A DNA stretch of 60,810 bases from a virus, in IMG/VR virus record IMGVR_UViG_3300009545_000007, positions 1-60,810 of that record. One strand, written 5' to 3'. Under the pieces are notes generated by a model. The model made no database searches. It saw only the letters and a program-made list of their open reading frames with translations, and had not been told where the DNA came from. Within the stretch, counting starts at the first letter, position 1. Every line of letters starts with the position of its first letter. Both the position numbers and the translations under genes were made by a program. Of the stretch, positions 38,867 through 46,753 are shown in pieces.

Positions 38867-39399
38867 TGCTAACAAACATCGACAACCCCATCGGCCCGTC
38901 GCCGGAGGTGGAAAAGAGAACGGATGAGATACTGCTTGAACTGGACAGCATAACCAAGTTCAATCGTGACTATAACCTTTTGCTCTTAGACGTGGTTGTG
39001 CCTGATTTACCGCCTAGTATCAACGATATGTACGCCACAGTGAACGGGCGGCGTGTTAAATCGGCTGCGGCTCGTGCCTTTGTAAAAACAGTCGAGGCCG
39101 CTATCCTTACCGCTTATCGCTATTACCCAACTATCCCCACCAATAAACAGCTAAAGTTTAGCCTTGCCTGCTACTACCCAACTCACATGTCAGACGGCAA
39201 ACGCTCAGGCCAATTAAAACTAAATGATAGCGATGGACGACTCAAAGCGGGCAAGGATGCCACTTTTGCCGCTCTTGGGCTGAAAGATGGCAAGGTTTAT
39301 CAGGATGCCACTTTGAAAGCGCATGGCACCCCTGGCTTACTCAAGCTTTATCCCGGTGGCTATTGCCGGGTGACACTCACGGTTATTGGCGATTTGTAA
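38866..39399 (+). CDS. RusA-like Holliday junction resolvase
   Basis: 177 aa. 'PPSINDMYATVNGRRVKSAAARAFV' and 'KAGKDATFAALGLKDGKVYQDATLKAHG' match RusA, including the Asp cluster used for metal binding. An extra N-terminal segment of about 45 residues precedes the domain, longer than E. coli RusA (120 aa). Resolves branched recombination or replication intermediates before packaging. Works logically with the Rad52-family and Cas4-like proteins encoded downstream. Confidence 0.7.
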   Translation: MLTNIDNPIGPSPEVEKRTDEILLELDSITKFNRDYNLLLLDVVVPDLPPSINDMYATVNGRRVKSAAARAFVKTVEAAILTAYRYYPTIPTNKQLKFSLACYYPTHMSDGKRSGQLKLNDSDGRLKAGKDATFAALGLKDGKVYQDATLKAHGTPGLLKLYPGGYCRVTLTVIGDL

Positions 39400-39417
39400 T
39401 TTCATAAGGAGAAATCA

Positions 39418-39618
39418 ATGGCTACTGCTTATTACGAGGTTATTCGATTAGTTTTCGACATCAAACCAGATTACACAGAAGTTGAGGTTTGGTGCGGCCC
39501 AACCAGTGACGGCACGTTAGGGGTGCAAGGTGTGCATAAAAAGACTTTTCCGAAAGACCGGAACATTGCTAGCATCTTAGAAAATGAAGTAGCAAAAAGC
39601 GAATACCTGACTTGGTGA
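39418..39618 (+). CDS. Hypothetical protein
   Basis: 66 aa, AAGGAGAAATCA before the ATG. Alpha/beta, 'FDIKPDYTEVEVWCGPTSDGTLG'. Function unknown. Confidence 0.45.
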   Translation: MATAYYEVIRLVFDIKPDYTEVEVWCGPTSDGTLGVQGVHKKTFPKDRNIASILENEVAKSEYLTW

Positions 39619-39745
39619 TAGCCGCATGGCCTACGGGCCGTAACATTGCGGCAACCAATGAGTAATCAACTTACTCATTCAAAATCAAGTTTGCACAACC
39701 GGGGCGGGGTTTGAGCCGCTCCGGGCTTTATCAAAAGAGGATGAA
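39619..39745 (+). other. Structured gap with perfect hairpin
   Basis: AATGAGTAA (39657-39665) and TTACTCATT (39671-39679) form a perfect 9-bp stem with a 5-nt loop. GCCGCA/TGCGGC around GGCC/GGCC forms another just before it. No T-run. Possibly an mRNA processing or attenuation site in the operon; no gene. Confidence 0.4.
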
Positions 39746-40216
39746 ATGACACAAACCTACTACCCAACCGAACAGCGCACTATCGAGCAAGAGCAAACCC
39801 TGCACTCGCTACTCGCCTGGTGCTATATCAATCAAACCCAACTGCCAGCGCTATTTTATAGCTACTCTCGAAACCAGCACTACCAAAAGCATCAAGTCTA
39901 CAACTACGAAAAGCCGCACCGTCTTTATGGGCACGTAACCACCAACCGCCTAGAAGCGGCTACCCTGCTACTCCTAGAGGGCGGTGTGGGCTGTATCTGG
40001 CTTGAGGATGGTAACGACTGGCGACCGGGTAAAAGGGTTTGGGTGATGGGGCTAGAAAGCTCTATGTACGAGACTAGCTTTAGCTTTGAGGATGATATAG
40101 CAGGCGCTAAATGGGCGGGTGATTGCGCTTGTGACGACCATGAGCCGCACAGACCTTGTAAGCATAAGACGGCGGCGATCCTGTTAGCAATGGCTTATCA
40201 GGGGTTAAAGAAATGA
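39746..40216 (+). CDS. SWIM zinc-finger protein
   Basis: 156 aa. The C-terminal 'CACDDHEPHRPCKHKTAAILLA' is a SWIM motif (CxC...CxH) that binds zinc and usually DNA or protein partners. The N-terminus is helical and Tyr-rich. SWIM proteins associate with recombinases and helicases; alongside Rad52 and Cas4-like genes, a recombination role fits. GAGGATGAA precedes the ATG; 4-nt overlap with the next gene. Confidence 0.6.
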   Translation: MTQTYYPTEQRTIEQEQTLHSLLAWCYINQTQLPALFYSYSRNQHYQKHQVYNYEKPHRLYGHVTTNRLEAATLLLLEGGVGCIWLEDGNDWRPGKRVWVMGLESSMYETSFSFEDDIAGAKWAGDCACDDHEPHRPCKHKTAAILLAMAYQGLKK

Positions 40217-40545
40217 TTCACCCTATAACGGGCAAACCAGTACCTCAAGAGGTTCTTGACACATCCGAAATTCGATTTCGCTATGACAAACCCGGCCGAC
40301 CTCAAAACACTGAGCGCCCTAAATCTTTTACTCGTGACAAAATGATGGTTTTCATCCGGGGCTATATTGAGCAGTTTTGCATGTTCCCATCGGTGCGCGA
40401 AATAACTGACGCTTGCTATATAAGCTCGACTAGCGTTGTTGATTACAACCTTAAACGGCTAGTTCAAGAGGGGCGGTTAGAACTGATTAAAGGTGGCGCA
40501 GCCAGGGCATACCGTATTCCTGGTATGCGCGTGGTGTTTGAATAG
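40213..40545 (+). CDS. LexA-type DNA-binding domain protein without protease
   Basis: 110 aa. Residues 42-105 ('MMVFIRGYIEQFCMFPSVREITDACYISSTSVVDYNLKRLVQEGRLELI') have the LexA winged-helix pattern, with P.VREI and the ..S.V..L..L..G signature. The Ser/Lys peptidase half is absent, so it cannot self-cleave. It may bind LexA-like operators to mask the SOS response or regulate phage genes. Confidence 0.6.
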   Translation: MIHPITGKPVPQEVLDTSEIRFRYDKPGRPQNTERPKSFTRDKMMVFIRGYIEQFCMFPSVREITDACYISSTSVVDYNLKRLVQEGRLELIKGGAARAYRIPGMRVVFE

Positions 40546-40581
40546 TGGCTATATGACTTGGACATATGAAAGGCATCTACA

Positions 40582-41526
40582 TTGATTTACCCCACAGTTA
40601 TAACCGATAAAGCGCAAACCCTGCTATCGCACATCCCGCCCCGCGCTGCTTTCGAGTACCGCAGTTCAAAGGTAGCGGTAGCAGATTTGCCGGGACTGGT
40701 GGCAGAACACCGCAAGGAAGCCGCTCAGCACTACACGGGCAAAGCCAAGAAGTTTATCAGCTTTAGCGAAATAGATTCGTGTAGCAGAAAAATTGCCTAT
40801 TCATTCTTTCCTGAGCATTTCCCGCCCGAGGATAGCGGCAATGTGGATGTACGGGATGAGGCGGCGGTAATCGGCACCGTAGGCCACGCCGCCTTGCAGA
40901 AAGCGGCACTCGCGGCCGGGGTGGTGGCGTTCAATGGCGATAAACCGCTAGTTGAGGCGTGGGCCAGCGATGTGGCGGCTACCAGGGAAATCAAAGACGC
41001 GCTTTGGAATACCTACGGCTTATCCGGCAAGCTAGACATGGTAGAGATGATACCGTTTGAGCCCCGCCGTTACACCGAATTGAAATTTATCAAGGACAAG
41101 GATTATAGCTTCGCTCAGTACTGGTTCAAAGAAAGCAAGAAAACACCCGGCAAAATCAATGTGCCATTCTGGTTTAAGCCAGGGCAGGCGCAATTAACGA
41201 TGTGGGCGCTCGGGCTGGATACCACCCGGTTTATTGTGGTGTCGCGTGAGGGTGACTGGCTAAAGGATGCGATAGAACTCTTTTACAAGCGGGATGAGGG
41301 ACTAATACACCACCTGTTGAATAAGGCGCTGTACATCCATATGCGGGTTGATAACGCGCGGGATTACCTTAACCCTGAGTTTGAGCCGCACCTGCCTATT
41401 TTGATGTCCAGTGTAGATGATATGTTGCCGATTAGGGAACCGGGCGAGGATGGCAAGAACTGCACTTATTGCCCATTCAAAAAGCACTGTTTGCCAGAGG
41501 TAGAAAACGGCCCTGGAGCCGTCTAA
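40582..41526 (+). CDS. Cas4-like PD-(D/E)XK nuclease with Fe-S cysteines
   Basis: 314 aa from a TTG (AAAGG 8 nt upstream). 'GTVGHAALQKAA' (GxxxH), 'LSGKLDMVEM' (Asp), 'YTELKFIKD' (ExK) and 'GQAQLTMWAL' (Q-motif) give the nuclease core. A single Cys at 'DSCSRKIAY' plus 'CTYCPFKKHC' at the end supply four cysteines for an iron-sulphur cluster, as in Cas4 and AddB. Likely a 5'-3' exonuclease that feeds the Rad52-type annealing protein, the role of lambda Exo. Last gene of this operon; the convergent HTH gene overlaps its stop. Confidence 0.75.
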   Translation: MIYPTVITDKAQTLLSHIPPRAAFEYRSSKVAVADLPGLVAEHRKEAAQHYTGKAKKFISFSEIDSCSRKIAYSFFPEHFPPEDSGNVDVRDEAAVIGTVGHAALQKAALAAGVVAFNGDKPLVEAWASDVAATREIKDALWNTYGLSGKLDMVEMIPFEPRRYTELKFIKDKDYSFAQYWFKESKKTPGKINVPFWFKPGQAQLTMWALGLDTTRFIVVSREGDWLKDAIELFYKRDEGLIHHLLNKALYIHMRVDNARDYLNPEFEPHLPILMSSVDDMLPIREPGEDGKNCTYCPFKKHCLPEVENGPGAV

Positions 41527-41768
41527 CTAATTGCTACCAGGGCCAGCGTTTTTGGGCTTTCTTTTTTCACTAAAGGTTGATCTTTTAAAAACAGCAAATC
41601 ATCAACCGAACAGTTCAAGGCTTTTGCCAGTTTGCCGATTGTATCAAGCCTTGCGCGTTTCAAATTATTTTCGAGGTGATAGATAGTGTTACGGTGTACA
41701 CCAACTGCGTCTGCTAATTCTTGGACACTTAACCCGGCTTTTGCTCGGAATTTACCTAACTCGTTCAT
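41523..41768 (-). CDS. XRE-family helix-turn-helix regulator
   Basis: 81 aa. 'FRAKAGLSVQELADAVGVHRNTIYHLENNLKRARLDTIGKLAKALNCSVDDLLF' is a complete XRE HTH domain. Its tail is short and basic. Transcribed from a leftward promoter that overlaps the operator set of the rightward 41.95 kb operon, so autoregulation and repression of that operon are likely. GGAGAGA precedes the ATG. Confidence 0.75.
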   Translation of the reverse strand: MNELGKFRAKAGLSVQELADAVGVHRNTIYHLENNLKRARLDTIGKLAKALNCSVDDLLFLKDQPLVKKESPKTLALVAIS

Positions 41769-41810
41769 GCTCTCTCCTGATGTTTACTTATGCACATTTG
41801 TAACACCTTT

Positions 41811-41910
41811 AGCATACAGCACATTTTGCGGCAAGTCAATAGATTTTTCTAAAATTGGTATGCAAAAGTATTGACTGGTATGCATTACTGTGTTACTATA
41901 TTGGTGTGCA
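41811..41910. promoter_or_regulatory. Divergent promoters and GGTATGCA operators
   Basis: Leftward: TTGACT (41839-41834), 17 nt, TATGCT (41816-41811). Rightward: TTGACT (41871-41876), 17 nt, TACTAT (41894-41899). GGTATGCA occurs at 41857 and 41877 and GGTGTGCA at 41903, the last two in the rightward promoter spacer and just past its -10. The adjacent HTH gene is the likely binder. Confidence 0.75.
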
Positions 41911-41950
41911 AAGGTATTGATAAGTATTCAATTATGTAAAGGTAAGAACA

Positions 41951-42175
41951 ATGACACGCAGTAACCTAGCTCGTACCGACTCACTAGCCCGTTCTTCCCG
42001 CGAGGAAGTAGCCACCGATAACTTTAGCGGTATGAGTCTTGACCAGTTTTACAAGATGCTTGGCAAGGCGGCTAAAGCCGAGTATGAGGCAGGAAATATC
42101 AGTCAGGCTTTCTACATGGCACGTATCGAAGCCCTGCGGATTGAGTATCGGAACTTGAAAGCAAGAGGGATTTAA
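41951..42175 (+). CDS. Hypothetical protein
   Basis: 74 aa, AAAGGTAAG before the ATG. Basic Ser-rich N-terminus and two C-terminal helices. First gene of the 41.95 kb operon. Function unknown. Confidence 0.5.
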   Translation: MTRSNLARTDSLARSSREEVATDNFSGMSLDQFYKMLGKAAKAEYEAGNISQAFYMARIEALRIEYRNLKARGI

Positions 42176-42176
42176 G

Positions 42177-42389
42177 ATGAAATACCAAATTTACATGCAA
42201 GCAACAGACGGCAAATGGATAGTAGTACCGAATAGCAAAGCCTTTGCCACGATTGAGGAAGCGCAGTTACAGGTAAGAATTTTAGCTAAGCGCCTATCGC
42301 CTAATGTTAATCTCGGCATCCACGAAGGTGCTGACCACTCCAAAACGGCTAACCTGTCTGGTGAGCCTAGCTATATCTGGAAGCGGTAA
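42177..42389 (+). CDS. Hypothetical protein
   Basis: 70 aa, beta-alpha-beta-like ('YQIYMQATDGKWIVVPNSKAFATIEEAQLQVRILAKRL'). Resembles small DUF-type modules with a 'G.W......F.T..EA' pattern common in phages. Function unknown. Confidence 0.45.
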   Translation: MKYQIYMQATDGKWIVVPNSKAFATIEEAQLQVRILAKRLSPNVNLGIHEGADHSKTANLSGEPSYIWKR

Positions 42390-42393
42390 ACCA

Positions 42394-42987
42394 ATGCAAC
42401 GGCTTCGTGTGCTTGTGGGGTGTGAATATAGCGGAACGGTACGAGATGCTTTTGCCGCAAAAGGACACGATGCATGGAGTTGTGACCTGTTACCGAGCGA
42501 AACAGAGGGCCAGCACATACAGGGTGATGTTCTGGAAGTGCTAGGCGAGGGATGGGACTTGATGATAGGCCACCCACCATGTACACATCTGGCAGTATCC
42601 GGCGCAAGGTGGTTCAAGGAAAAATTACAGCAGCAGACCGAAGCCCTTGAATTTGTTCTAAAGCTTATGAACGCGCCAATCCGCCATATAGCGATTGAAA
42701 ACCCGGTTAGCATCATTTCAAGCCGGATACGGCCACCAGACCAGATTATACAACCCTATCAGTTCGGACACGGGGAAATGAAAACAACCTGCTTATGGCT
42801 AAAGAATTTGCCAAAGCTAAAGCCCACAATGATTGTAAGCGGTAGAGAACAGCGCCTCTGGAAGCTACCACCGAGCGAAGATAGATGGATGCTAAGAAGC
42901 AAAACCTATCAGGGGATAGCTGACGCGATGGCCGCTCAGTGGAGCGAACTGGAATACTACCAGACGGAACTAAAACTAATTTCTTAA
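42394..42987 (+). CDS. DNA cytosine C5 methyltransferase-like protein
   Basis: 197 aa. 'LRVLVGCEYSGTVRDAFAAKGHDAWSCDLLPSE' is the SAM-binding start, 'MIGHPPCTHLAVSG' the catalytic PC loop, and 'IAIENPVSII' the ENV-like motif; 'QPYQFGHGEMKTTCLWLKNL' follows. It is much shorter than typical C5 enzymes and has no full target-recognition domain. Short phage versions of this type are common; whether they methylate DNA or modify bases otherwise is not settled. Confidence 0.65.
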   Translation: MQRLRVLVGCEYSGTVRDAFAAKGHDAWSCDLLPSETEGQHIQGDVLEVLGEGWDLMIGHPPCTHLAVSGARWFKEKLQQQTEALEFVLKLMNAPIRHIAIENPVSIISSRIRPPDQIIQPYQFGHGEMKTTCLWLKNLPKLKPTMIVSGREQRLWKLPPSEDRWMLRSKTYQGIADAMAAQWSELEYYQTELKLIS

Positions 42988-43002
42988 CACGGGAGTAACG
43001 AC

Positions 43003-43260
43003 ATGACAACCCAATTTAGCAAGGCTTTAGACCTTTACCTTACCACCGAGCCGGAACCTTATTACATGGATGACCTTTTCCCGGCTGAAGTATGCAGTAC
43101 CAGCCGGATGCAAAATGATTGCGATTGCACCGGGCCGCAATGTGTCACTGAGCTAGTAGAGGATTGCATAGCTTGCCCGGTGTGCAAAGCAGTAATGACC
43201 CTCGAATGTTACGAGGAATACCATTGGGATTTACACATTGATGCAGACCCGTTGTACTAG
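43003..43260 (+). CDS. Hypothetical Cys-rich protein
   Basis: 85 aa, acidic with seven cysteines ('CDCTGPQCVTELVEDCIACPVCKAVMTLEC'). Probably zinc binding. GGGAGTAACGAC precedes the ATG. Function unknown. Confidence 0.45.
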   Translation: MTTQFSKALDLYLTTEPEPYYMDDLFPAEVCSTSRMQNDCDCTGPQCVTELVEDCIACPVCKAVMTLECYEEYHWDLHIDADPLY

Positions 43261-43270
43261 GAGTTAAACC

Positions 43271-43477
43271 ATGACCAAGATTTTATTCTCGCCTACGGTA
43301 GAAACCGCCACCGCCTCACCTGAGCTAAAGCGCAAGCAGGAAAAGCTACGCAACCGGATTGATAGCGTCAACCGCCTGCGGGAACGGTTGATAGTGGAGC
43401 TAGACGAAGTGACGGGCAAGCTGGGCGAGAAGCCTAGCCAGGATGAAACGAAAAGGATTTGCGGCAATGCTGACTGA
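43271..43477 (+). CDS. Small coiled-coil protein
   Basis: 68 aa, AGGAGTTAAACC before the ATG; 'LKRKQEKLRNRIDSVNRLRERLIVELDEVTGKLG' is coiled coil. Its 3' end overlaps the Rad52-like start. Possibly a small partner of that protein. Confidence 0.45.
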   Translation: MTKILFSPTVETATASPELKRKQEKLRNRIDSVNRLRERLIVELDEVTGKLGEKPSQDETKRICGNAD

Positions 43478-44096
43478 AAAACAAATTGAGTTGTTAAAGC
43501 AACCGCTCGACATGAGCCGGATAGCCCACCGTAGCCAGGGCGGTAAACAACTAAGTTATATCGAGGGTTACGATGCGATTGACAAGGCCAATGAAATTCT
43601 AGGCTTTGGCTCGTGGGGTTACGACATTATCAGCTTAACCCCTGGCACTGGTAGCAATAAAGACGGCGAGGTTAAGAACTTTTACACGGCTATCTTGAAA
43701 CTCACGGTTGAAGGTTGCCACCCGGTTACAGATGTTGGAGTAGGCATAGTGGCTGGGAATAGCCCGGAAAGCCACGAAACCGCCATTAAAGGCGCTGTGA
43801 CAGATGCAATGAAGCGGGCGCTTAGAACCTTCGGCAACCAGTTCGGCAATAGCCTGTATGACAAGGATAGTCCGGTTACGAATAGCCAACCTGCCAGGGC
43901 TGCGGCTCGACCGGTCCCGGCACAGCCAGTGAAAACCAACGTGCCCGTACCGCTTAAACCTGAAAAGGCTTGCGTCAAGTGCGATGGCCCTTCGATTTAT
44001 CGGGCTGGCGAAAAGGATGGTAAAGCGTGGCAGGGTTACTTTTGCCAAGCTAAAGATTGCGGCCATAAAGAATGGCTACATTTGAAACAAGGATAA
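43467..44096 (+). CDS. Rad52/Rad22-family single-strand annealing protein
   Basis: 209 aa. 'LDMSRIAHRSQGGKQLSYIEGYDAIDKANEILGFGSWGYDI' and 'AIKGAVTDAMKRALRTFGNQFGNSLYD' are the hallmarks of the Rad52 annealing core, residues 1-130. A Pro/Ala linker follows, then a zinc ribbon ('CVKCDGPSIY...CQAKDCGH'), an unusual end for this family. It binds ssDNA and promotes annealing; paired with the Cas4-like nuclease it makes a phage recombination system. AAAGGA lies 10 nt before the chosen ATG. Confidence 0.75.
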   Translation: MLTEKQIELLKQPLDMSRIAHRSQGGKQLSYIEGYDAIDKANEILGFGSWGYDIISLTPGTGSNKDGEVKNFYTAILKLTVEGCHPVTDVGVGIVAGNSPESHETAIKGAVTDAMKRALRTFGNQFGNSLYDKDSPVTNSQPARAAARPVPAQPVKTNVPVPLKPEKACVKCDGPSIYRAGEKDGKAWQGYFCQAKDCGHKEWLHLKQG

Positions 44097-44100
44097 AACG

Positions 44101-44349
44101 ATGGAACTACAACCTACTACCAGCCCAACTAACTTTCAGCAATACCCGCTGCCTTATCAATTCAATTCTGGTAACACCCTACAAGTTACCTACTACAAAG
44201 GGGTAACTATTAAACGGGCTGCTAAGTGCGATAAATGCGGCCATGAAGGTTTGGCAGATAAATTCCCACCTGCCTTTTCTGAACTTAGGACTTCAAGAGA
44301 TTGTGAAAGTCTAGTGATACTTTGCTGGACTTGCTGGAATAACTACTAA
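44101..44349 (+). CDS. Hypothetical zinc-ribbon protein
   Basis: 82 aa. 'AKCDKCGHEG' and 'LCWTCWNNY' form a four-cysteine ribbon; N-terminus Gln/Thr/Tyr-rich. Follows the annealing protein by 4 bases. Function unknown. Confidence 0.45.
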   Translation: MELQPTTSPTNFQQYPLPYQFNSGNTLQVTYYKGVTIKRAAKCDKCGHEGLADKFPPAFSELRTSRDCESLVILCWTCWNNY

Positions 44350-44379
44350 GCCCTCCATCCCGACAGATGAGGCCGTCAC

Positions 44380-44403
44380 TAGCCCCGTACCCGACGCGGG
44401 GCT
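44380..44403 (+). terminator. Hairpin between small genes
   Basis: AGCCCC and GGGGCT form a GC-rich stem around an 11-nt loop in the 78-nt gap after 44349. TTGGGCTGG follows, with no T-run, so efficient termination is doubtful. Confidence 0.35.
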
Positions 44404-44427
44404 TGGGCTGGCGGATAAGAGCGAATT

Positions 44428-44694
44428 ATGAAAATCAATCTAGCACACCTGGCACTAACGATACAGCAGGATAAAGACGGCGTACCAATGCCGGATAAAG
44501 TCAAAGAGCGGTTAAAAGAAATTAAGCGGCTACTAATTGAATTGAGCGAAGTGCAATCAAGAGAGCAAGCCGATGCGATTTCAGCCGAAGTTTGGAAGTC
44601 TAAAATTTTAAGCCATTTCGATAAGATGGCCCTTGACCCGGTTTACCACTCACGTTGTAGGGAACTACCAACAACCAAAGGAGTTAAAAATTGA
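44428..44694 (+). CDS. Hypothetical helical protein
   Basis: 88 aa, charged, helical. GATAAGAGCG precedes the ATG. Overlaps the following TTG start (TTGA). Function unknown. Confidence 0.45.
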   Translation: MKINLAHLALTIQQDKDGVPMPDKVKERLKEIKRLLIELSEVQSREQADAISAEVWKSKILSHFDKMALDPVYHSRCRELPTTKGVKN

Positions 44695-44945
44695 ACCCAT
44701 ATTTTAATACCAGTAAGACCCCATATCAAAGCGAGTTGGACAAACTCAAAACAACCAGGGCTATTCTGTCAAAAGAAAACGAGGCGCTGCGAGAAGCCTT
44801 GTACGCTGCTAATGACCTGCTATGTGGTGTGGAACGGGGTGAAACAGTAGATCGGCAAGTAGAAGTGTTCAGACAAAAGCTTGAAGCTTTTAACAAGATG
44901 AGCGGCAACCCTGTTTTTCGGGTAGATGTTAAAAGGGTTAAATAA
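44691..44945 (+). CDS. Hypothetical coiled-coil protein
   Basis: 84 aa from a TTG with AAAGGAG upstream. 'LDKLKTTRAILSKENEALREALYAAND' is coiled coil. Stop overlaps the next start (TAATG). Function unknown. Confidence 0.45.
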   Translation: MNPYFNTSKTPYQSELDKLKTTRAILSKENEALREALYAANDLLCGVERGETVDRQVEVFRQKLEAFNKMSGNPVFRVDVKRVK

Positions 44946-45808
44946 TGGCTAAGTTGAGTTTTGATGAAAAATCTAAAATTAGAGACAGACTTTACACCCC
45001 TGGGTATAGTAACACTTATACCGGAAGGCGTAGAAGATACGACTTTAGATGGCATGATTCAGGCAATGGTTATTCTACAAGATTATATTTTCCAAAAGAA
45101 GTTTTTCCAGAAAACACCAATTATGTTTCATTACAAATGGAACCGAAATATAAGAGGGTTATTTTAAGACCCCATCTCCATCTTCCTATCCGACAAACCA
45201 ATTTAATTTTTAGAAAAGTTGTTTCTAAAAAAACTAACGACCTTGATGGACCCACTCGATATATATCTTTCCCTAAATCTCTTGCCGAAACTACTATGCT
45301 ACTCAACACGAGTTTTATCACTGATTCAGGCAAAATCATAATCCAGTTGCCGGACCATGCAACGTTCTCTGACTTTGAAACTTGGGCAAGCAGTCGAAAT
45401 TCAGGGCGTACTAGAAACATAGATTTGTTACGGGTAGATAACATCTCAAAAGAAATTTGGATTTCGAGAAACCGATGGCCTGCCAATGCAGAATACATAA
45501 AATTTCAGCTTCTAAACCTGAAAACAACAAAATACCTAGACCTTTTGCCTGTAGCTAGATCAGGACATATAGCAATTGATGGGGAAATAACTCAAGGACA
45601 GTTTGTTGGGTTAAAGGGGGCCGTAAAGGTGCATGGTCCTATTGGTATAAGTCTAAGGGCCAGGGGCAAAAAGTTTTTCAAAACAAATCCAAATATAAAC
45701 GCTGGTTATTGGTACTTAACTAACAATGGCAAACAGCGCCCCGATGGGGTTTTTCGCTATAAACCACTTAATAAACATCAATTTGATGAGTACGGCAATG
45801 AACTTTAG
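44945..45808 (+). CDS. Unrecognised protein with threefold internal repeat
   Basis: 287 aa, AT-richer and more basic than its neighbours. Three segments share a strand-helix-strand-strand pattern: about 45-75 ('TRLYFPKEVFPENTNYVSLQ...VILRP'), 105-137 ('RYISFPKSLAETTMLL...IIIQLP') and 170-203 ('EIWISRNRWPANAEYIKF...LDLLP'). The pattern of strand, short turn, hydrophobic strand and LxP recalls AbrB-like swapped hairpins, but the resemblance is weak. Base composition and lack of relatives suggest recent transfer. Confidence 0.5.
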   Translation: MAKLSFDEKSKIRDRLYTPGYSNTYTGRRRRYDFRWHDSGNGYSTRLYFPKEVFPENTNYVSLQMEPKYKRVILRPHLHLPIRQTNLIFRKVVSKKTNDLDGPTRYISFPKSLAETTMLLNTSFITDSGKIIIQLPDHATFSDFETWASSRNSGRTRNIDLLRVDNISKEIWISRNRWPANAEYIKFQLLNLKTTKYLDLLPVARSGHIAIDGEITQGQFVGLKGAVKVHGPIGISLRARGKKFFKTNPNINAGYWYLTNNGKQRPDGVFRYKPLNKHQFDEYGNEL

Positions 45809-45981
45809 GACTGAGGCGGTTTTAACAAAGCTTCAACATCCTGGCGACGGAGTAACCAATTTTGACGCAAGAGGTTAGGGTTAATTTCATTAGCAGGTTT
45901 AAGACGACCCCGCTCGATCATGCGGCGTACCGTCATGTGACTGACTTTCAAAAGTTCAGCCGCTTCTTTTATCGTTATCAT
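45805..45981 (-). CDS. Excisionase/MerR-like helix-turn-helix protein (HTH_17)
   Basis: 58 aa. The ATG at 45981 is chosen because AAAAGGAG lies 9 nt upstream and the promoter -10 lies inside a longer reading. 'MITIKEAAELLKVSHMTVRRMIERGRLKPANE' and 'WLLRRQDVEALL' are a classical HTH_17/AlpA-Xis winged-helix. Such proteins act as excisionases or regulators. With no integrase here, a regulatory role on the adjacent divergent promoter is more likely. Confidence 0.7.
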   Translation of the reverse strand: MITIKEAAELLKVSHMTVRRMIERGRLKPANEINPNLLRQNWLLRRQDVEALLKPPQS

Positions 45982-46011
45982 TTCGTTATTCTCCTTTTCA
46001 CTCATTCCCAC

Positions 46012-46058
46012 ATTATACATGCCAAATTATTGTATAGCAAGTGGTAATGTGTTATAAT
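46012..46058. promoter_or_regulatory. Back-to-back divergent promoters
   Basis: Leftward: TTGCTA (46040-46035), 17 nt, TATAAT (46017-46012). Rightward: TTGTAT (46030-46035), 17 nt, TATAAT (46053-46058). The two -35 boxes share one base, so polymerase cannot occupy both at once. AGTGGTAATGTG and GTGTGAATAAGTGTTAGTGTGAATG repeats follow the rightward start. Confidence 0.8.
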
Positions 46059-46114
46059 GTGAATGTGTGAATAAGTGTTAGTGTGAATGTTATGTCAAAC
46101 CATAAGGAGCGATT

Positions 46115-46753
46115 ATGGAATCGGAAAACGAACTTAGCCAACTTATGAGGATTACTAACGAAGTTCGGGACTGCGATATGGAAGGCCCCGGCTTACGGTT
46201 TTACGCTGTAAAGTGGGATGAAGATACCCGTTTGATTTTTCCGAAAGATGAAAACGGTTTAATCCCAAGCTATGAACAGGCGCAAGCCATAATCGAAGGA
46301 TGGTTGAAATTTTACCATTTTATACCGCCTACTTTGCTGGAATTAATTAATTCCGATACCGAAATTAAAAAGGTTAAAGAGGAACAGGAATACGCAAGGC
46401 GCAAAGAAGCATACGAGCAAAGGATGCAAGAGAACCACCTTGCGCGTCGGAACGCACCCCGGCTAAACCCTGGCGTAGTTTACTTAATTAGAGCTGAAAA
46501 CGGCTATTACAAAATAGGCCGGACTAAGGATTTAGAAACCAGATTGAAAGCGTTGACCAAAAACAGCCCGTTCAAACTGGAAGTAGTACACACAATTGCG
46601 GTTGATGATACCGTTATTTTTGAGCGGGAATTGCACGAAACTTTCTCTGCAAAGCGTCGTGAGGGTGAGTGGTTTTTACTTGAGGATAGCGATATTGAAA
46701 TAATCAAATCCCTCGGGGAACCATCAAACGATATAGACGACATTCCTTTTTAG
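46115..46753 (+). CDS. T5orf172/MUG113-type GIY-YIG protein
   Basis: 212 aa with AAGGAGCG before the ATG. The C-terminal domain, from about residue 120, reads 'VVYLIRAENGYYKIGRTKDLETRLKALTK', then 'ERELHETFSAKRREGEWFLL'. This is the T5orf172/MUG113 branch of the GIY-YIG nuclease superfamily, with the Arg and Glu retained. The N-terminal 110 residues are helical and specific to this protein. First gene of the replication operon; may cut or protect DNA. Confidence 0.7.
   Translation: MESENELSQLMRITNEVRDCDMEGPGLRFYAVKWDEDTRLIFPKDENGLIPSYEQAQAIIEGWLKFYHFIPPTLLELINSDTEIKKVKEEQEYARRKEAYEQRMQENHLARRNAPRLNPGVVYLIRAENGYYKIGRTKDLETRLKALTKNSPFKLEVVHTIAVDDTVIFERELHETFSAKRREGEWFLLEDSDIEIIKSLGEPSNDIDDIPF

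Noticed and set aside
45805-46020. Longer start for the HTH_17 gene at 46020
   Set aside because: The TATAAT of its promoter lies at 46012-46017, so a start at 46020 could not be on the transcript; the ATG at 45981 has AAAAGGAG at a proper distance.
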